DNA of 64,000 nucleotides from Natrialba asiatica DSM 12278 (lineage in GTDB: Archaea > Halobacteriota > Halobacteria > Halobacteriales > Natrialbaceae). Made by a program: the position numbers and the translations under genes. The notes under the pieces were generated by a model. The model made no database searches and was not told where the DNA came from. It saw only the letters and a list, made by a program, of their open reading frames with translations. Numbering within the stretch: the stretch's first letter is position 1; each line of letters starts with the position of its first letter. The stretch is from assembly GCF_000337555.1 (NCBI RefSeq), contig NZ_AOIO01000030.1, positions 1-64,000 of the forward strand. The letters are read 5' to 3'. This document shows positions 25,406 to 33,631 of the stretch, in pieces.

Positions 25406-26692
25406 TCAGCCGCTTCGCTGCGTGTCGACCAGTTCGGTGACGACCTCGAGTTCGGTTCCCGTCGCCGCTTCGAGTCGTTCGCGCACCTGCTCGGCGAAAT
25501 CGGGCGGTTCCGTCTCGCCGGGCGGGCGTTCGACGAGGACGGTTACGACCGGCACGTCGCCGGTGTAGAGGTCGATCAGTTCGTACTGGACGGAGAGTTC
25601 TTGCAGGACGAGATCGTCGAAGGGCGGCTCGTCGCTCATCGCGTCGAGTTCGGTTTGCGCGTCGTGTTCGACGGCTGCAGTCTGGTAGGTGCCGTAGGTG
25701 ATCCCCCCGAGGACCACCGAGAGAACGGCGATAGCGACGACCAGCACGACGATCCGTGAGCGAAGGCGGCCGTAGACGCGGTCGACGCTCCCGACGTGGT
25801 GCGGTCGGTAGCCGGAGAGCCAGAGCAGGAGTAACGCGGTGAGGTTGATCGAGAGCAGGTTGACCAGGACGAGCGTGCCGGCGGTGACGACGACCTCCGG
25901 ATGCCCCCAGGCGATTCCGAGGCCCACCGTCGCGGCCGGCGGCACGAGCGCGACGGCGATTGCGACGCCGACGAGGACCGAGCCGACGTTGCGGATGAGG
26001 CTGATGACGCCGGCGACGCCGGAGCCGAGCGCGAGAAACAGCGCCAGCGCGTTCGGCGTGATCCGCTCGCGGATCTGCGGCACCGTCGTGATGTCGAATC
26101 CCGGCGGCAACAACACCGTTCCCCTGAGAAGCCATCCCAGCAGCGCCGCCGTTGCGACGGCGACGAGGAGGCCGACGACTTGCAGGACGACCCCGCGTCT
26201 CGCGAGTTCGTCGTCGTCGACGACGACGCCGACGCTCGCCGCGAGCGCGGGTCCCATAAGCGGTGCGACGACCATCGCGCCGATGATCGTTGCCGCGGAG
26301 TCGAGCAACAAGCCGGCCGTCGCGATGACCGTGCTGACGATGAGCAGCGTGTAGTACGTCGAACTCGCGGGCGCGAGCGCCACCGCCTGGGACTGCAACT
26401 CTTCGCGGGAGATTCGGGTGCCGGAAAACCGACCGAGCAAGTCGTCGGTCCGGTCGGAAACGATCGTCTCCGCGGACGTGACCACCGTGTAGGAGGATTC
26501 GTCGAGGCCGGCCTTCCGAAAGTCGGCCACGAGCGGTTCGACGGCGGCCGGCGGGACGGGAATCGAGACGAGCGCCTCGAACTCGTCGTTGCTCGTCTCC
26601 TCGGAGACGGCGTAGTCGACGCCGGCCGCCTCCGCCCGCTCGAGGACGAGTTCGAGATCACCCGCTGGAACGAACACCTGGACGAGGCGCAT
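25406..26692 (-). CDS. DUF389 (TIGR00341) membrane protein
   Basis: The 428-residue protein has a soluble ACT-like N-terminal domain (1-95), then about six membrane helices including STYYTLLIVSTVIATAGLLL, AATIIGAMVVAPLMGPALAA, GLLVAVATAALLGWLLRGTV and VGVAIAVALVPPAATVGLGI, and a soluble C-terminal domain (about 335-428). This order is characteristic of archaeal DUF389 proteins, of unknown function. The start at 26692 is the methionine of MRLVQVFVPAGD. It is convergent with thuA, 15 bases apart. Confidence 0.88.
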   Translation of the reverse strand: MRLVQVFVPAGDLELVLERAEAAGVDYAVSEETSNDEFEALVSIPVPPAAVEPLVADFRKAGLDESSYTVVTSAETIVSDRTDDLLGRFSGTRISREELQSQAVALAPASSTYYTLLIVSTVIATAGLLLDSAATIIGAMVVAPLMGPALAASVGVVVDDDELARRGVVLQVVGLLVAVATAALLGWLLRGTVLLPPGFDITTVPQIRERITPNALALFLALGSGVAGVISLIRNVGSVLVGVAIAVALVPPAATVGLGIAWGHPEVVVTAGTLVLVNLLSINLTALLLLWLSGYRPHHVGSVDRVYGRLRSRIVVLVVAIAVLSVVLGGITYGTYQTAAVEHDAQTELDAMSDEPPFDDLVLQELSVQYELIDLYTGDVPVVTVLVERPPGETEPPDFAEQVRERLEAATGTELEVVTELVDTQRSG

Positions 26693-26815
26693 ACAGACCG
26701 TACGACGGACACCGGCATAGGCTGTCGTCACGGGATCGTGACCGTCAGCGATGCTGACCGCTCGTCACGTCGACGGCGGCGAGGCGGCAAATCGGCGGTC
26801 CGAGTGGGGTAAGTA

Positions 26816-26975
26816 AGGCCGAGAGTGAGAGAACGAGCGTGAGAGGTGGAGGGTACGCGTGAGAGTGGGTGAGTGGGTAAGAGAAAGAGTCTGAAAGGGG
26901 AAGCGGGAGTGAGGAGGAGAGGAAGCGCAGGCGTGAAAGAGCGGATGGGAAAGCGAACGGAAACGAAACGGAGTT
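26816..26975. repeat. Polypurine low-complexity tract
   Basis: About 160 bases of the plus strand are roughly four-fifths purine, built from gtgagag, gagtgggtgag and ggaag-like units. It separates the DUF389 start from the stop of the next gene. No start codon, hairpin or open frame of good quality accounts for it. Such strand-asymmetric tracts can form triplex or affect replication; here this is only a composition observation. Confidence 0.55.
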
Positions 26976-26982
26976 CCGCCAA

Positions 26983-27834
26983 TCAGAACGTCTCTCGTCC
27001 CTCGTCGGTGATCACGCTCTCGAGCAACGCCACCGGCGTCGCGTCGTAGGTCGGGTTCTCCACGTCGAATCCCTCCGCCGGTTCCGGCATGACCTCGCTG
27101 CCCGACCTGAACTCGTTCTCGAAGACGAAGCCCTCGCCGACGATTTTCGAGGCCGATCCGAGGACGGTCACCGGAACGTCGAGTTCGCGCGCGGTCGCCG
27201 CGATCGGGAACGTCCCGACGCGGTTGTAGAGCGTATCCTCGACGATGCAGTCCATGCCGACGACGACGCGGTCGCACTCCTCGAGATAGTAGCCGTTCGC
27301 GCTGTCGGTGATCAGCGTCGCCTCGACGCCGTCGAGGTCGGCGAGTCGGCGAGCCGTCTTGCGGCCGATGTAACGCGGTCGCGCTTCGGTGACGTAAACC
27401 TCGAAGGTTTTGCCCGCGTCCGTCGCTTGTTCGAGCGCCTCGATGACGGTCGAGGAGTAGTCGTGCGTCAACAACGTCATGTCGTCTTCGAGATGCGACA
27501 CGGCGTTCTCGGCCGCCCGCTCCTTGGCGGATTCGACCCGCGAGACGACCGCGTCTATCTCCTCCTGGGTCAGTATCTTCGCTTCCGTCACGGTCTCGGG
27601 GTCGGCCTCGGTCACGGCCGCCACGACCTGGCGAACCGCGTTCTGGAGCGACGCGTGGGAAGGGTTGGCCCGCCGGAGCACCGAGCCGTTTCGCTCGAGC
27701 GCGCGAACGTACTCTTCGGCGGTCGCGAACTCCCGATCGAGCAGTTCCTCGAGCGCCCGCGTCGCGTTTACGGCGACTACCGAGGAGCTGTGCGTCTGCA
27801 TCTCCTGAATCTCCTCGACCGTCTCGTCGATCAT
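26983..27834 (-). CDS. eIF2B-alpha/R15P isomerase family protein
   Basis: The 283-residue protein starts MIDETVEEIQEMQTHSSSVV and has the helical N-terminal domain plus Rossmann-like C-terminal half of the eIF2B alpha/beta/delta family (DDMTLLTHDYSSTVIEALEQ; VYVTEARPRYIGRKTARRLA; CDRVVVGMDCIVEDTLYNRV). In archaea this family includes ribose-1,5-bisphosphate isomerase of the nucleoside pentose-bisphosphate pathway and MtnA-like isomerases. The conserved GMD is consistent with an isomerase, but the substrate is not proven. ATG 27834 is the family start; the frame upstream is unconserved. Confidence 0.75.
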   Translation of the reverse strand: MIDETVEEIQEMQTHSSSVVAVNATRALEELLDREFATAEEYVRALERNGSVLRRANPSHASLQNAVRQVVAAVTEADPETVTEAKILTQEEIDAVVSRVESAKERAAENAVSHLEDDMTLLTHDYSSTVIEALEQATDAGKTFEVYVTEARPRYIGRKTARRLADLDGVEATLITDSANGYYLEECDRVVVGMDCIVEDTLYNRVGTFPIAATARELDVPVTVLGSASKIVGEGFVFENEFRSGSEVMPEPAEGFDVENPTYDATPVALLESVITDEGRETF

Positions 27835-27921
27835 ACCTGCATGGATTCCCGTAAGCGCAAAAGGTGTTCCGGGTCTGCCGATCGAATCGACCCCGTTCAA
27901 CTAGGGATCGACACCGCGAGT

Positions 27922-28284
27922 TCACTCCGCAGTCTCGAATCCAAAGAGTCGCTGTAGCTCCCGTTCGATCCGCTCGGTGAACGCGGAGAGCACGGCCTCG
28001 AACTCGTCGTCGTCAACGGCACCGACTCGCTCCCGCGGGTTCTCGGGAAGGGAAACGCTGAACTCGCCGTTTCCCTCGTACACCGGTTCGCTCTCGCTCA
28101 ATACCTGTCGGTCGATCGCTCGAAGGACCTCGGAATCGACCTGCCCGTGGAGTTGCTGGTAGGCGTTCGAATACGCTTCTTCGAGTTCGTCGAAGTAGTG
28201 GACGTATTTCTCCTCGAACTTTTCGGGGTCGAACTCGGTTGTCTGTTCGGCCTCACCCTCGGGTTCAGGGTCCGGGTCGGTCAT
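27922..28284 (-). CDS. DUF5783 family small acidic protein
   Basis: The 120-residue protein has an acidic start, a helical core FDPEKFEEKYVHYFDELEEA then YSNAYQQLHGQVDSEVLRAI, and a strand-rich part EGNGEFSVSLPENPRERVGA before a C-terminal helix ending LFGFETAE. It is a conserved haloarchaeal protein of unknown function (DUF5783, from memory). It lies 87 bases before the eIF2B-like gene on the same strand and is divergent from the next gene. Confidence 0.72.
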   Translation of the reverse strand: MTDPDPEPEGEAEQTTEFDPEKFEEKYVHYFDELEEAYSNAYQQLHGQVDSEVLRAIDRQVLSESEPVYEGNGEFSVSLPENPRERVGAVDDDEFEAVLSAFTERIERELQRLFGFETAE

Positions 28285-28379
28285 GGGAACTCGTCCGGCC
28301 CCCAGTCGGTAAACGGTTCGGCTCTGGCGAGCACAGCGACCGCATCCTTACGGTTCACGCCGTGCTAGATCCACCACCG

Positions 28380-28712
28380 ATGGCTTCCGTCACCGTCCGA
28401 TATACCTGCCCCTACTGCGACGCCGTTCACAGCATCGAACGCGGTCCCGACCTCGCGGACCGCTCGGTCACGAAACACGCACAGCCGGGCTGGGAGTACG
28501 CCGCGCCGACCGACGACCTGGAAACCCGCGAATCCGCGGACGGAATCGCCTTTCTCTGCGGCGAAGACGGCACCGTTACCGATCGTGAAGGCACCTCGAT
28601 CGAGGGCTGTGGTCGCCCGTTCTACCTCAATTTCGTCCGCTACGAGCGCGGCGTTGAACTCGAACCCGACCCGCCGACGTACGGCGGGCCGCGATTCGAC
28701 TTCAAACCCTGA
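28380..28712 (+). CDS. Small zinc-finger-like haloarchaeal protein
   Basis: The 110-residue protein starts MASVTVRYTCPYCDAVHSIE and carries one CPYC pair near residue 10, with later Cys at GIAFLCGED and EGCGRPFYLNF, which may complete a zinc site. The remainder is strand-rich and ends PTYGGPRFDFKP. No function is known. The Mrp ATPase gene starts 69 bases downstream on the same strand, so it may be in the same transcription unit and linked to metal or Fe-S handling (inference). Confidence 0.7.
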   Translation: MASVTVRYTCPYCDAVHSIERGPDLADRSVTKHAQPGWEYAAPTDDLETRESADGIAFLCGEDGTVTDREGTSIEGCGRPFYLNFVRYERGVELEPDPPTYGGPRFDFKP

Positions 28713-28781
28713 CCCTGAGTCGACCGGCCGTGTCGCCCCCGCGAACACAACCCTTTTCGACGCCCGGAGGTACCTTCAAAC

Positions 28782-29858
28782 ATGGACGAAGCCGCCGTTC
28801 GCGACCGCCTTCGGTCGGTCGATGATCCCGAACTCGGCGACGATATCGTCTCGCTCGGGTTGGTCAACGACGTGACTGTCGAGGGGGACGAGGTTGACAT
28901 CGATCTCGCACTCGGCGCACCGTACTCGCCAACCGAGTCCGACATCGCCGCCGAGATCCGTGAGTTGCTCGTCGCGGAGGGACTCGAACCCGATCTTTCC
29001 GCGAGTATTCCCGACCGTGACGACTTCGAAACCGACGAACAGGTCCTGCCGAACGTCAAGAACGTCATCGCCGTCGCCTCCGGCAAGGGCGGCGTCGGCA
29101 AGTCGACCGTCGCGGTCAATCTCGCCGCCGGGCTCTCGCAGTTGGGGGCGCGCGTCGGACTTTTCGATGCCGACGTGTACGGTCCGAACGTGCCGCGGAT
29201 GGTCGACGCCGACGAGCCGCCGATGGCCACCGAGGACGAGACGCTCGTGCCGCCCGAAAAGTACGGCGTGAAGCTGATGAGCATGGCCTTTCTCACCGGG
29301 AAGGACGATCCGGTCATCTGGCGCGGTCCGATGGTCCACAAGGTCATCACGCAGCTCACCGAGGACGTCGAGTGGGGCCACCTCGATTACCTCGTCGTCG
29401 ACCTCCCGCCGGGCACCGGCGACACCCAACTGACGATGCTCCAGACCATGCCCGTCACGGGCGCGGTTATCGTTACGACGCCCCAGGACGTGGCGCTCGA
29501 CGACGCCCGCAAGGGCCTCGAGATGTTCGCCAAACACGACACCGTCGTGCTCGGTATCGCCGAGAACATGTCGACGTTCGCCTGTCCCGACTGCGGCGGC
29601 GAACACGACATCTTCGGCTCCGGGGGCGGCGAGGAGTTCGCCGAGACTCACGACATGCCGTTCCTGGGCTCGATCCCGCTCGATCCGGCGGTCCGCGAGG
29701 GCGGCGACGGCGGCGAGCCGACCGTCCTCGACAACGGCAGTGAGACCGGCGACGCGTTTCGAACGATCACCCAGAACGTCGCGAATAACACGGGGATCGT
29801 CCACCGGCGCGGCGTGTCTCAGGCAAGCCGGACGGAGGCGTCCTCGCTGGACCAATGA
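28782..29858 (+). CDS. Mrp/NBP35 family Fe-S carrier ATPase
   Basis: The 358-residue protein starts with a MIP18/DUF59 domain (1-80: VRDRLRSVDDPELGDDIVSL) followed by a P-loop deviant Walker A SGKGGVGKST at 100-109, LFDADVYGPNVPRM, and the CPDC pair (268-271) that holds a bridging 4Fe-4S cluster between dimer halves. Mrp/ApbC proteins assemble or carry Fe-S clusters. The domain order matches Mrp proteins. Its stop overlaps the start of the following small gene as ATGA. Confidence 0.93.
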   Translation: MDEAAVRDRLRSVDDPELGDDIVSLGLVNDVTVEGDEVDIDLALGAPYSPTESDIAAEIRELLVAEGLEPDLSASIPDRDDFETDEQVLPNVKNVIAVASGKGGVGKSTVAVNLAAGLSQLGARVGLFDADVYGPNVPRMVDADEPPMATEDETLVPPEKYGVKLMSMAFLTGKDDPVIWRGPMVHKVITQLTEDVEWGHLDYLVVDLPPGTGDTQLTMLQTMPVTGAVIVTTPQDVALDDARKGLEMFAKHDTVVLGIAENMSTFACPDCGGEHDIFGSGGGEEFAETHDMPFLGSIPLDPAVREGGDGGEPTVLDNGSETGDAFRTITQNVANNTGIVHRRGVSQASRTEASSLDQ

Positions 29859-30151
29859 CCGACGAGAGCGCGGATGATGCGGTTCCGGAACCGGATTCCG
29901 GTGAAGACGGCGCCGAGCGCGACGACGATGCCGAACCCGACGAGTTCAGTCCGGACCCGGAACGCGTCGAGCGCATCCGGGCCGTTGCCGACGACGTTCG
30001 CGGCGAGTCGAGCGAGAGCAAGCAGCTCGCGAACATCCTGTACCGGACCAGCGACCTTTACGACGCGGATGAAGACACGTCGCCGGAGGAAATCGTCCGC
30101 AACGTCAAGTTCATTCTCGAAGTCAACGAACGCGGCGGGCTGGGTCGCTGA
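29855..30151 (+). CDS. Small acidic protein coupled to the Mrp ATPase
   Basis: The 98-residue protein has a disordered acidic N-terminal third and a helical conserved part PERVERIRAVADDVRGESSE then SKQLANILYRTSDLYDADED and IVRNVKFILEVNERGGLGR. Family and function are unknown to me. The ATGA overlap with the Mrp gene suggests co-translation and a possible partner role in Fe-S delivery, which is inference only. Confidence 0.7.
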   Translation: MTDESADDAVPEPDSGEDGAERDDDAEPDEFSPDPERVERIRAVADDVRGESSESKQLANILYRTSDLYDADEDTSPEEIVRNVKFILEVNERGGLGR

Positions 30152-30202
30152 CCCGCTCCGTGCAGTCGCGGTGCTTTTGGTCGTTCCCGCCGAGACCCGA
30201 GT

Positions 30203-30883
30203 GTGGACGCGAATCAGCAAACGCGGGCGAATCCGTTCAGCATGGACGAGCAGTGCCGGAACTGCCCGGCGCTCTGCGAGACGCGCACGCAGGTCGTCCA
30301 CGGCTACGGCGACGTCGGCGCTGACTTCCTGTTCGTCGGCGAACGCCCGAGTCGAGCGGCCGACGAGAGTGGGGTTCCGCTCGTCGCGCGCGATTCCGCG
30401 GCGGAGTCGGGGACCGAAGTGGACACCGGCGCGGACGCGGACACCGCCGACGACCTCCGACGCATCCTCGAACGCCTCGCCCTCTGTGACGCCACGTCTC
30501 CCGCCGACCAGCCCGAACTCGAGAACGTCTATCTGACGACTCTCACGCGCTGTCGCCACCCGGAGCGGCCGCCGACCGCCGAGGAAATCGACACCTGCGA
30601 ACCCTACCTCAACGCCGAAATCCGGATGATCAACCCCGAAATCCTGGTCCCCATCGGCGACCGCGCGCTCTCCGTCCTCGGCACCGACTACACCACGACG
30701 CCGGCGGACGAACTCGTCCTTCCCGACGCCCACGCGACGACGATCCGCGGACGCGGCTTCGAACTCGTGCCGATGGAAGCGCCCCGCGACCGGACCCCGG
30801 CGCAGACCCAGACCTGGATCGAACACTTCGCCGATCTCATGGCGTCGGACTATCGGCAGACGAAGGGGCGACAAAAACGGTAA
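30203..30883 (+). CDS. Fe-S uracil-DNA glycosylase (family 4/5-like)
   Basis: The 226-residue protein has Cys18, Cys21 and Cys25 (CRNCPALC) and a second pair Cys117 and Cys132 (CRHPERPPTAEEIDTC), the cluster-ligand pattern of archaeal 4Fe-4S uracil-DNA glycosylases. Motif A is FLFVGERPSRAADESGVP and the C-terminal block is GRGFELVPMEAPRDRTPAQT. It would remove uracil from deaminated DNA. An acidic insertion (ESGTEVDTGADADTADD) follows motif A. The GTG start at 30203 gives MDANQQTRANPF, as in relatives; ATG 30242 is an alternative. Confidence 0.85.
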   Translation: MDANQQTRANPFSMDEQCRNCPALCETRTQVVHGYGDVGADFLFVGERPSRAADESGVPLVARDSAAESGTEVDTGADADTADDLRRILERLALCDATSPADQPELENVYLTTLTRCRHPERPPTAEEIDTCEPYLNAEIRMINPEILVPIGDRALSVLGTDYTTTPADELVLPDAHATTIRGRGFELVPMEAPRDRTPAQTQTWIEHFADLMASDYRQTKGRQKR

Positions 30884-30914
30884 CAGAGCGATACCGGACC
30901 AAAGGTCGCGAGCA

Positions 30915-31139
30915 CTACCAGTACGGATTCTGCCGCCACCGCTTCGAACGCGCGCCGAGGAGTACCAGCGTGCCGACGACCGCGGTGACAATCCCGAGCG
31001 TCGCAACCGATGGCGCGAACAACCTGTCGGGCGATTCGAGCAGGTAGCCAGTTGTGAACCCGTAGACGCCAAGCGCCGCCAGCACGACGACGACTCCCGT
31101 TCCGAGCAGTCCCTCGATCGCGAGTGATCGATCGGTCAT
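30915..31139 (-). CDS. Small two-helix membrane protein
   Basis: The 74-residue protein starts MTDRSLAIEGLLGTGVVVVL and has two predicted membrane helices (LLGTGVVVVLAALGVYGFTT and VATLGIVTAVVGTLVLLGAR), ending with a basic-aromatic tail RSKRWRQNPYW. It resembles small haloarchaeal membrane proteins without assigned function. ATG 31139 is preferred to the longer frame from 31214, whose start has no membrane or family support. It is convergent with the glycosylase gene. Confidence 0.65.
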   Translation of the reverse strand: MTDRSLAIEGLLGTGVVVVLAALGVYGFTTGYLLESPDRLFAPSVATLGIVTAVVGTLVLLGARSKRWRQNPYW

Positions 31140-31239
31140 ACGCGGGTGCACAGCCTCCACCCCTATAATTCGTCCGAGTTTCCCGGTTCGATCCGCACGA
31201 AGCGCCGCGTTCAAGAGTTCAGGTCCCGGATGAGTCAGT

Positions 31240-32070
31240 ATGATCGTCGTCGTTCCCGTCGACCCGCCGTGGCCGGGGCTGGTCCTGCCGTCGCTCGTCG
31301 AGTCGACACCGCTCTCTGAATCAGCGGCTGTGGCGCTCTACGAAGCCGCCGTCACCGACGTGGTGCGGGCCGCCGAGCAAAGCGGCGGCGACGTCCTGCT
31401 CAATTACCGCGACGAGGAGACGATACCGGACGCGGTCGCCGACGCCAACGTTAACGCCGACGCCGGCGCTGGCGCAGAGACGGCAGTCCGAACACTCGTT
31501 GACGACGCACTCGAGTCGGTCGACGCCGATGCGAGCGCGGATGGCTCACCGGGTGCCGACGCTTCTCCCGTCAGATTCGAACGCCAGGTCGGTTCCACGC
31601 ACGCGGCCCGCATCGGAAACACGGTCACGCACTTACTCGAGCGCGATCGGGCCGACGCGGTCGGCGTCCTCGAACCGACGGTCCCGCTCGTCGCCCGAAC
31701 TGAACTCGACGGGGCGGCGATGTCGCTGCGCCGCCACGACGTCGTCCTCGGCCCCTCCTCCAACGGTCGGGCGTACTTCGCGGGCTTTACCGAGCCGATA
31801 GACTTCGCCGACGCGTACGAAACGCCGGCAGTGTCGACGCTCGCAAAACGGACGGCAGCAGCGGAGGCCGACCTCAAACTCGGCTTCGCGCCCATGCTCC
31901 CGACTGTCGCGACCGAGTCCGGGTTGTGTGCAACCATCGCCACTCTCGAAGCGCGCCAGCGGGCTGGTCGACCGAGGACAGATGCAACGGCTGCCGCCGT
32001 TGCTGAACTCGGGTTGACGGTCGGCTCGGACGAAACGCTCGAGCGGACGGAGACCGATAACCCTTTTTGA
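31240..32070 (+). CDS. DUF2064/nucleotidyltransferase-like protein
   Basis: The 276-residue protein begins MIVVVPVDPPWPGLVLPSLV and shows the alpha/beta pattern of the DUF2064 (glycosyltransferase-A-like) group: an N-terminal strand, AAVALYEAAVTDVVRAAEQS, AVGVLEPTVPLVARTEL and the conserved DVVLGPSSNGRAYFAGFTEP. The last motif corresponds to the DxVLGPxxDGGYYxxG signature of the family, though here the acid-glycine pair is replaced by SNGR, so catalysis is uncertain. An acidic insertion lies at about 65-105. The stop is 23 bases before tRNA-Ser. Confidence 0.65.
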   Translation: MIVVVPVDPPWPGLVLPSLVESTPLSESAAVALYEAAVTDVVRAAEQSGGDVLLNYRDEETIPDAVADANVNADAGAGAETAVRTLVDDALESVDADASADGSPGADASPVRFERQVGSTHAARIGNTVTHLLERDRADAVGVLEPTVPLVARTELDGAAMSLRRHDVVLGPSSNGRAYFAGFTEPIDFADAYETPAVSTLAKRTAAAEADLKLGFAPMLPTVATESGLCATIATLEARQRAGRPRTDATAAAVAELGLTVGSDETLERTETDNPF

Positions 32071-32093
32071 ACGCACGGGGAAGACGCAGGTGA

Positions 32094-32175
32094 GGTGGGG
32101 TGGCAGAGCGGCCTATTGCGCCTGCCTTGAAAGCAGGTGGCGTCAGCCTCTTGGGTTCAAATCCCAACCCCACCG
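32094..32175 (+). tRNA. tRNA-Ser (anticodon TGA)
   Basis: An 82-nt class II cloverleaf: acceptor GGTGGGG/CCCCACC with discriminator G, anticodon arm CCTGC-CTTGAAA-GCAGG with TGA, a long variable arm (TGGCGTCAGCCTC), and T arm TTGGG-TTCAAAT-CCCAA. The long variable arm and G73 confirm serine identity. No intron. Confidence 0.96.
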
Positions 32176-32222
32176 TTTTCTCACGACTAGCAGACGACGA
32201 GCGTTCGCTCAGTACTGCTTTC

Positions 32223-32500
32223 ATGCTCGACGATCAACGAGAGTTCATGTCGTACCGCGAAAACCCTGTTCGACGGATCCTACTGTTTGGGACCATCCCC
32301 CGCTATTCGCCCTCGTCTGCGGGCTTTCTGCCGGGACTGGATCCATCGTCGGCAGCCTCCCGGTCCCGTATCTCGTCACTTCGCTCGGTTTCCGCGCCGT
32401 TCTCGTCGGCGGCACGGCCGGCCTCGCTGTACTGCTCAGGTGTGTCGCTCTCGCCCGGGTCGAAGCAGGCTCCGAAAACGGGACGCCACCCACGGGACGT
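32223..32500 (+). pseudogene. Small membrane protein with a one-base frameshift
   Basis: From ATG 32223 the frame reads MLDDQREFMSYRENPVRRIL then LFGTIP, after which it loses membrane character. In the neighbouring frame the sequence continues PLFALVCGLSAGTGSIVGSL and PVPYLVTSLGFRAVLVGGTA then GLAVLLRCVALARVEA, two clear membrane helices. The two halves join perfectly if the run of five C at 32297-32301 had one more C (giving GTIPPLFALVCG). So this is either a real frameshift or a homopolymer error in the assembly. The extended frame runs on to 32596, into the next gene, so the true C-terminus is uncertain. Confidence 0.5.
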
Positions 32501-32541
32501 ATCGAACTGAACTCGCAGAAGAACGGGCGAGAGAGGCCTCG

Positions 32542-33585
32542 CTATCGGTACGACAACTCGAGTTCGCGCGCGCGCTCTAACAGCGCCTCGTCGTAGCGCT
32601 CTTCGGTTTGGGCCGGGCGCGTTGTATCGATCGCACGGACCTGCTGGACCGTATTCTCGAAGTTCTTGAACGTCGCTTCGTCGACCATTTGGCCGTCGAT
32701 GGTGACCGCGCCGGTGCCCTCGCGCTTGGCTTCGTTGAACCGTTCGATCTTGTGCACGTCGCGTTCTAGTTCGGCGGGCGTGGGCATGTGGATCGTGTTG
32801 GCCTGGATGGTCTGTTTGGGATAGAGCGACCAGGAGCCGTCCAGACCGAGCCGGGCTTCGTGTTCGACTTGGTCGGCGTACTCGTCGGCGTTGTAGTAGG
32901 TCAGCCCGGCGCGTTCTTTGAACAGGTCGTCGAACGGGCCGCCGATCGAGAGCAAGCCGCCGGCGCTGGCCTCGTTCGAGAGTTCTTCGAGCAGGCCGTC
33001 CCAGCGCGGGCGGCCGTCGCCGAGGTCGCGCCCGCCGAGTTCGGCGGTGTAGTCGACGGGGCCGAAGACGAGCGCGGTGAGTCGCGATTCCGCGCCGAAC
33101 GCGGCGATCTTTCGGAGGTCTGATTTAGCCCGACCGGTTTCGACGATGATCGAGAGGCCGATCGAGTTGTCCGGATAGCCGTGTTCGGACTCGGCCTCGG
33201 CGACGACTTCGGCGGCGCGCTCGACGTCTTCGAGCCGGCCGACCTTGGGGACGACGACGCCCTCGAGTTCGTCGCCGAGTTCGGCCACGAGTTCATCGAT
33301 CTGGTTTCGCCCTTTGTCGCGGGACGCCGCGTCCTCGTAGCTCCACTCGACGCGCGGCCAGATCTCGCCGGGGAACTCGTGCTCCGGCACGCGGTCGATG
33401 GTGTTTTCGAGCCCCTCGGCTTTCATGTCGGGGGCGGTGCCGTCCTCCAGGTCGGGGACGAGCCAGTCGGGTGCCTGGAAGCCCTCGGCCTCGAGGCCGG
33501 AGACGAGGTATTTCGCCGAGTCGTCTTTCGGGACGGCGGCCGGTGCGGTCTGGAAGGTTCGACAGAGTCGGATGTCGTCGGTCAT
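32542..33585 (-). CDS. HpcH/HpaI (CitE-like) beta-methylmalyl-CoA lyase
   Basis: The 347-residue protein starts MTDDIRLCRTFQTAPAAVPK and is a CitE-type aldolase/lyase: WLVPDLEDGTAPDMK, VVPKVGRLEDVERAAEVV (metal and CoA region), LSIIVETGRA with the conserved Glu, and LVFGPVDYTAELGGRDLGDG holding the Asp ligand. In the methylaspartate cycle this enzyme splits 3-methylmalyl-CoA into glyoxylate and propionyl-CoA, and relatives also make malyl-CoA from acetyl-CoA and glyoxylate. Its position directly after the mesaconyl-CoA hydratase gene on the same strand supports that role. The upstream extension to 33792 overlaps the hydratase gene and is rejected. Confidence 0.88.
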   Translation of the reverse strand: MTDDIRLCRTFQTAPAAVPKDDSAKYLVSGLEAEGFQAPDWLVPDLEDGTAPDMKAEGLENTIDRVPEHEFPGEIWPRVEWSYEDAASRDKGRNQIDELVAELGDELEGVVVPKVGRLEDVERAAEVVAEAESEHGYPDNSIGLSIIVETGRAKSDLRKIAAFGAESRLTALVFGPVDYTAELGGRDLGDGRPRWDGLLEELSNEASAGGLLSIGGPFDDLFKERAGLTYYNADEYADQVEHEARLGLDGSWSLYPKQTIQANTIHMPTPAELERDVHKIERFNEAKREGTGAVTIDGQMVDEATFKNFENTVQQVRAIDTTRPAQTEERYDEALLERARELELSYR

Positions 33586-33631
33586 GGTTCGGTTGGCGTG
33601 TATGAGTGAATCGTAGTTGCGGGTGGTCGTC

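Noticed and set aside
32090-32222. Reading frames starting within tRNA-Ser
   Set aside because: The first residues are translated from the tRNA, and the real start of the downstream coding signal is the ATG at 32223.
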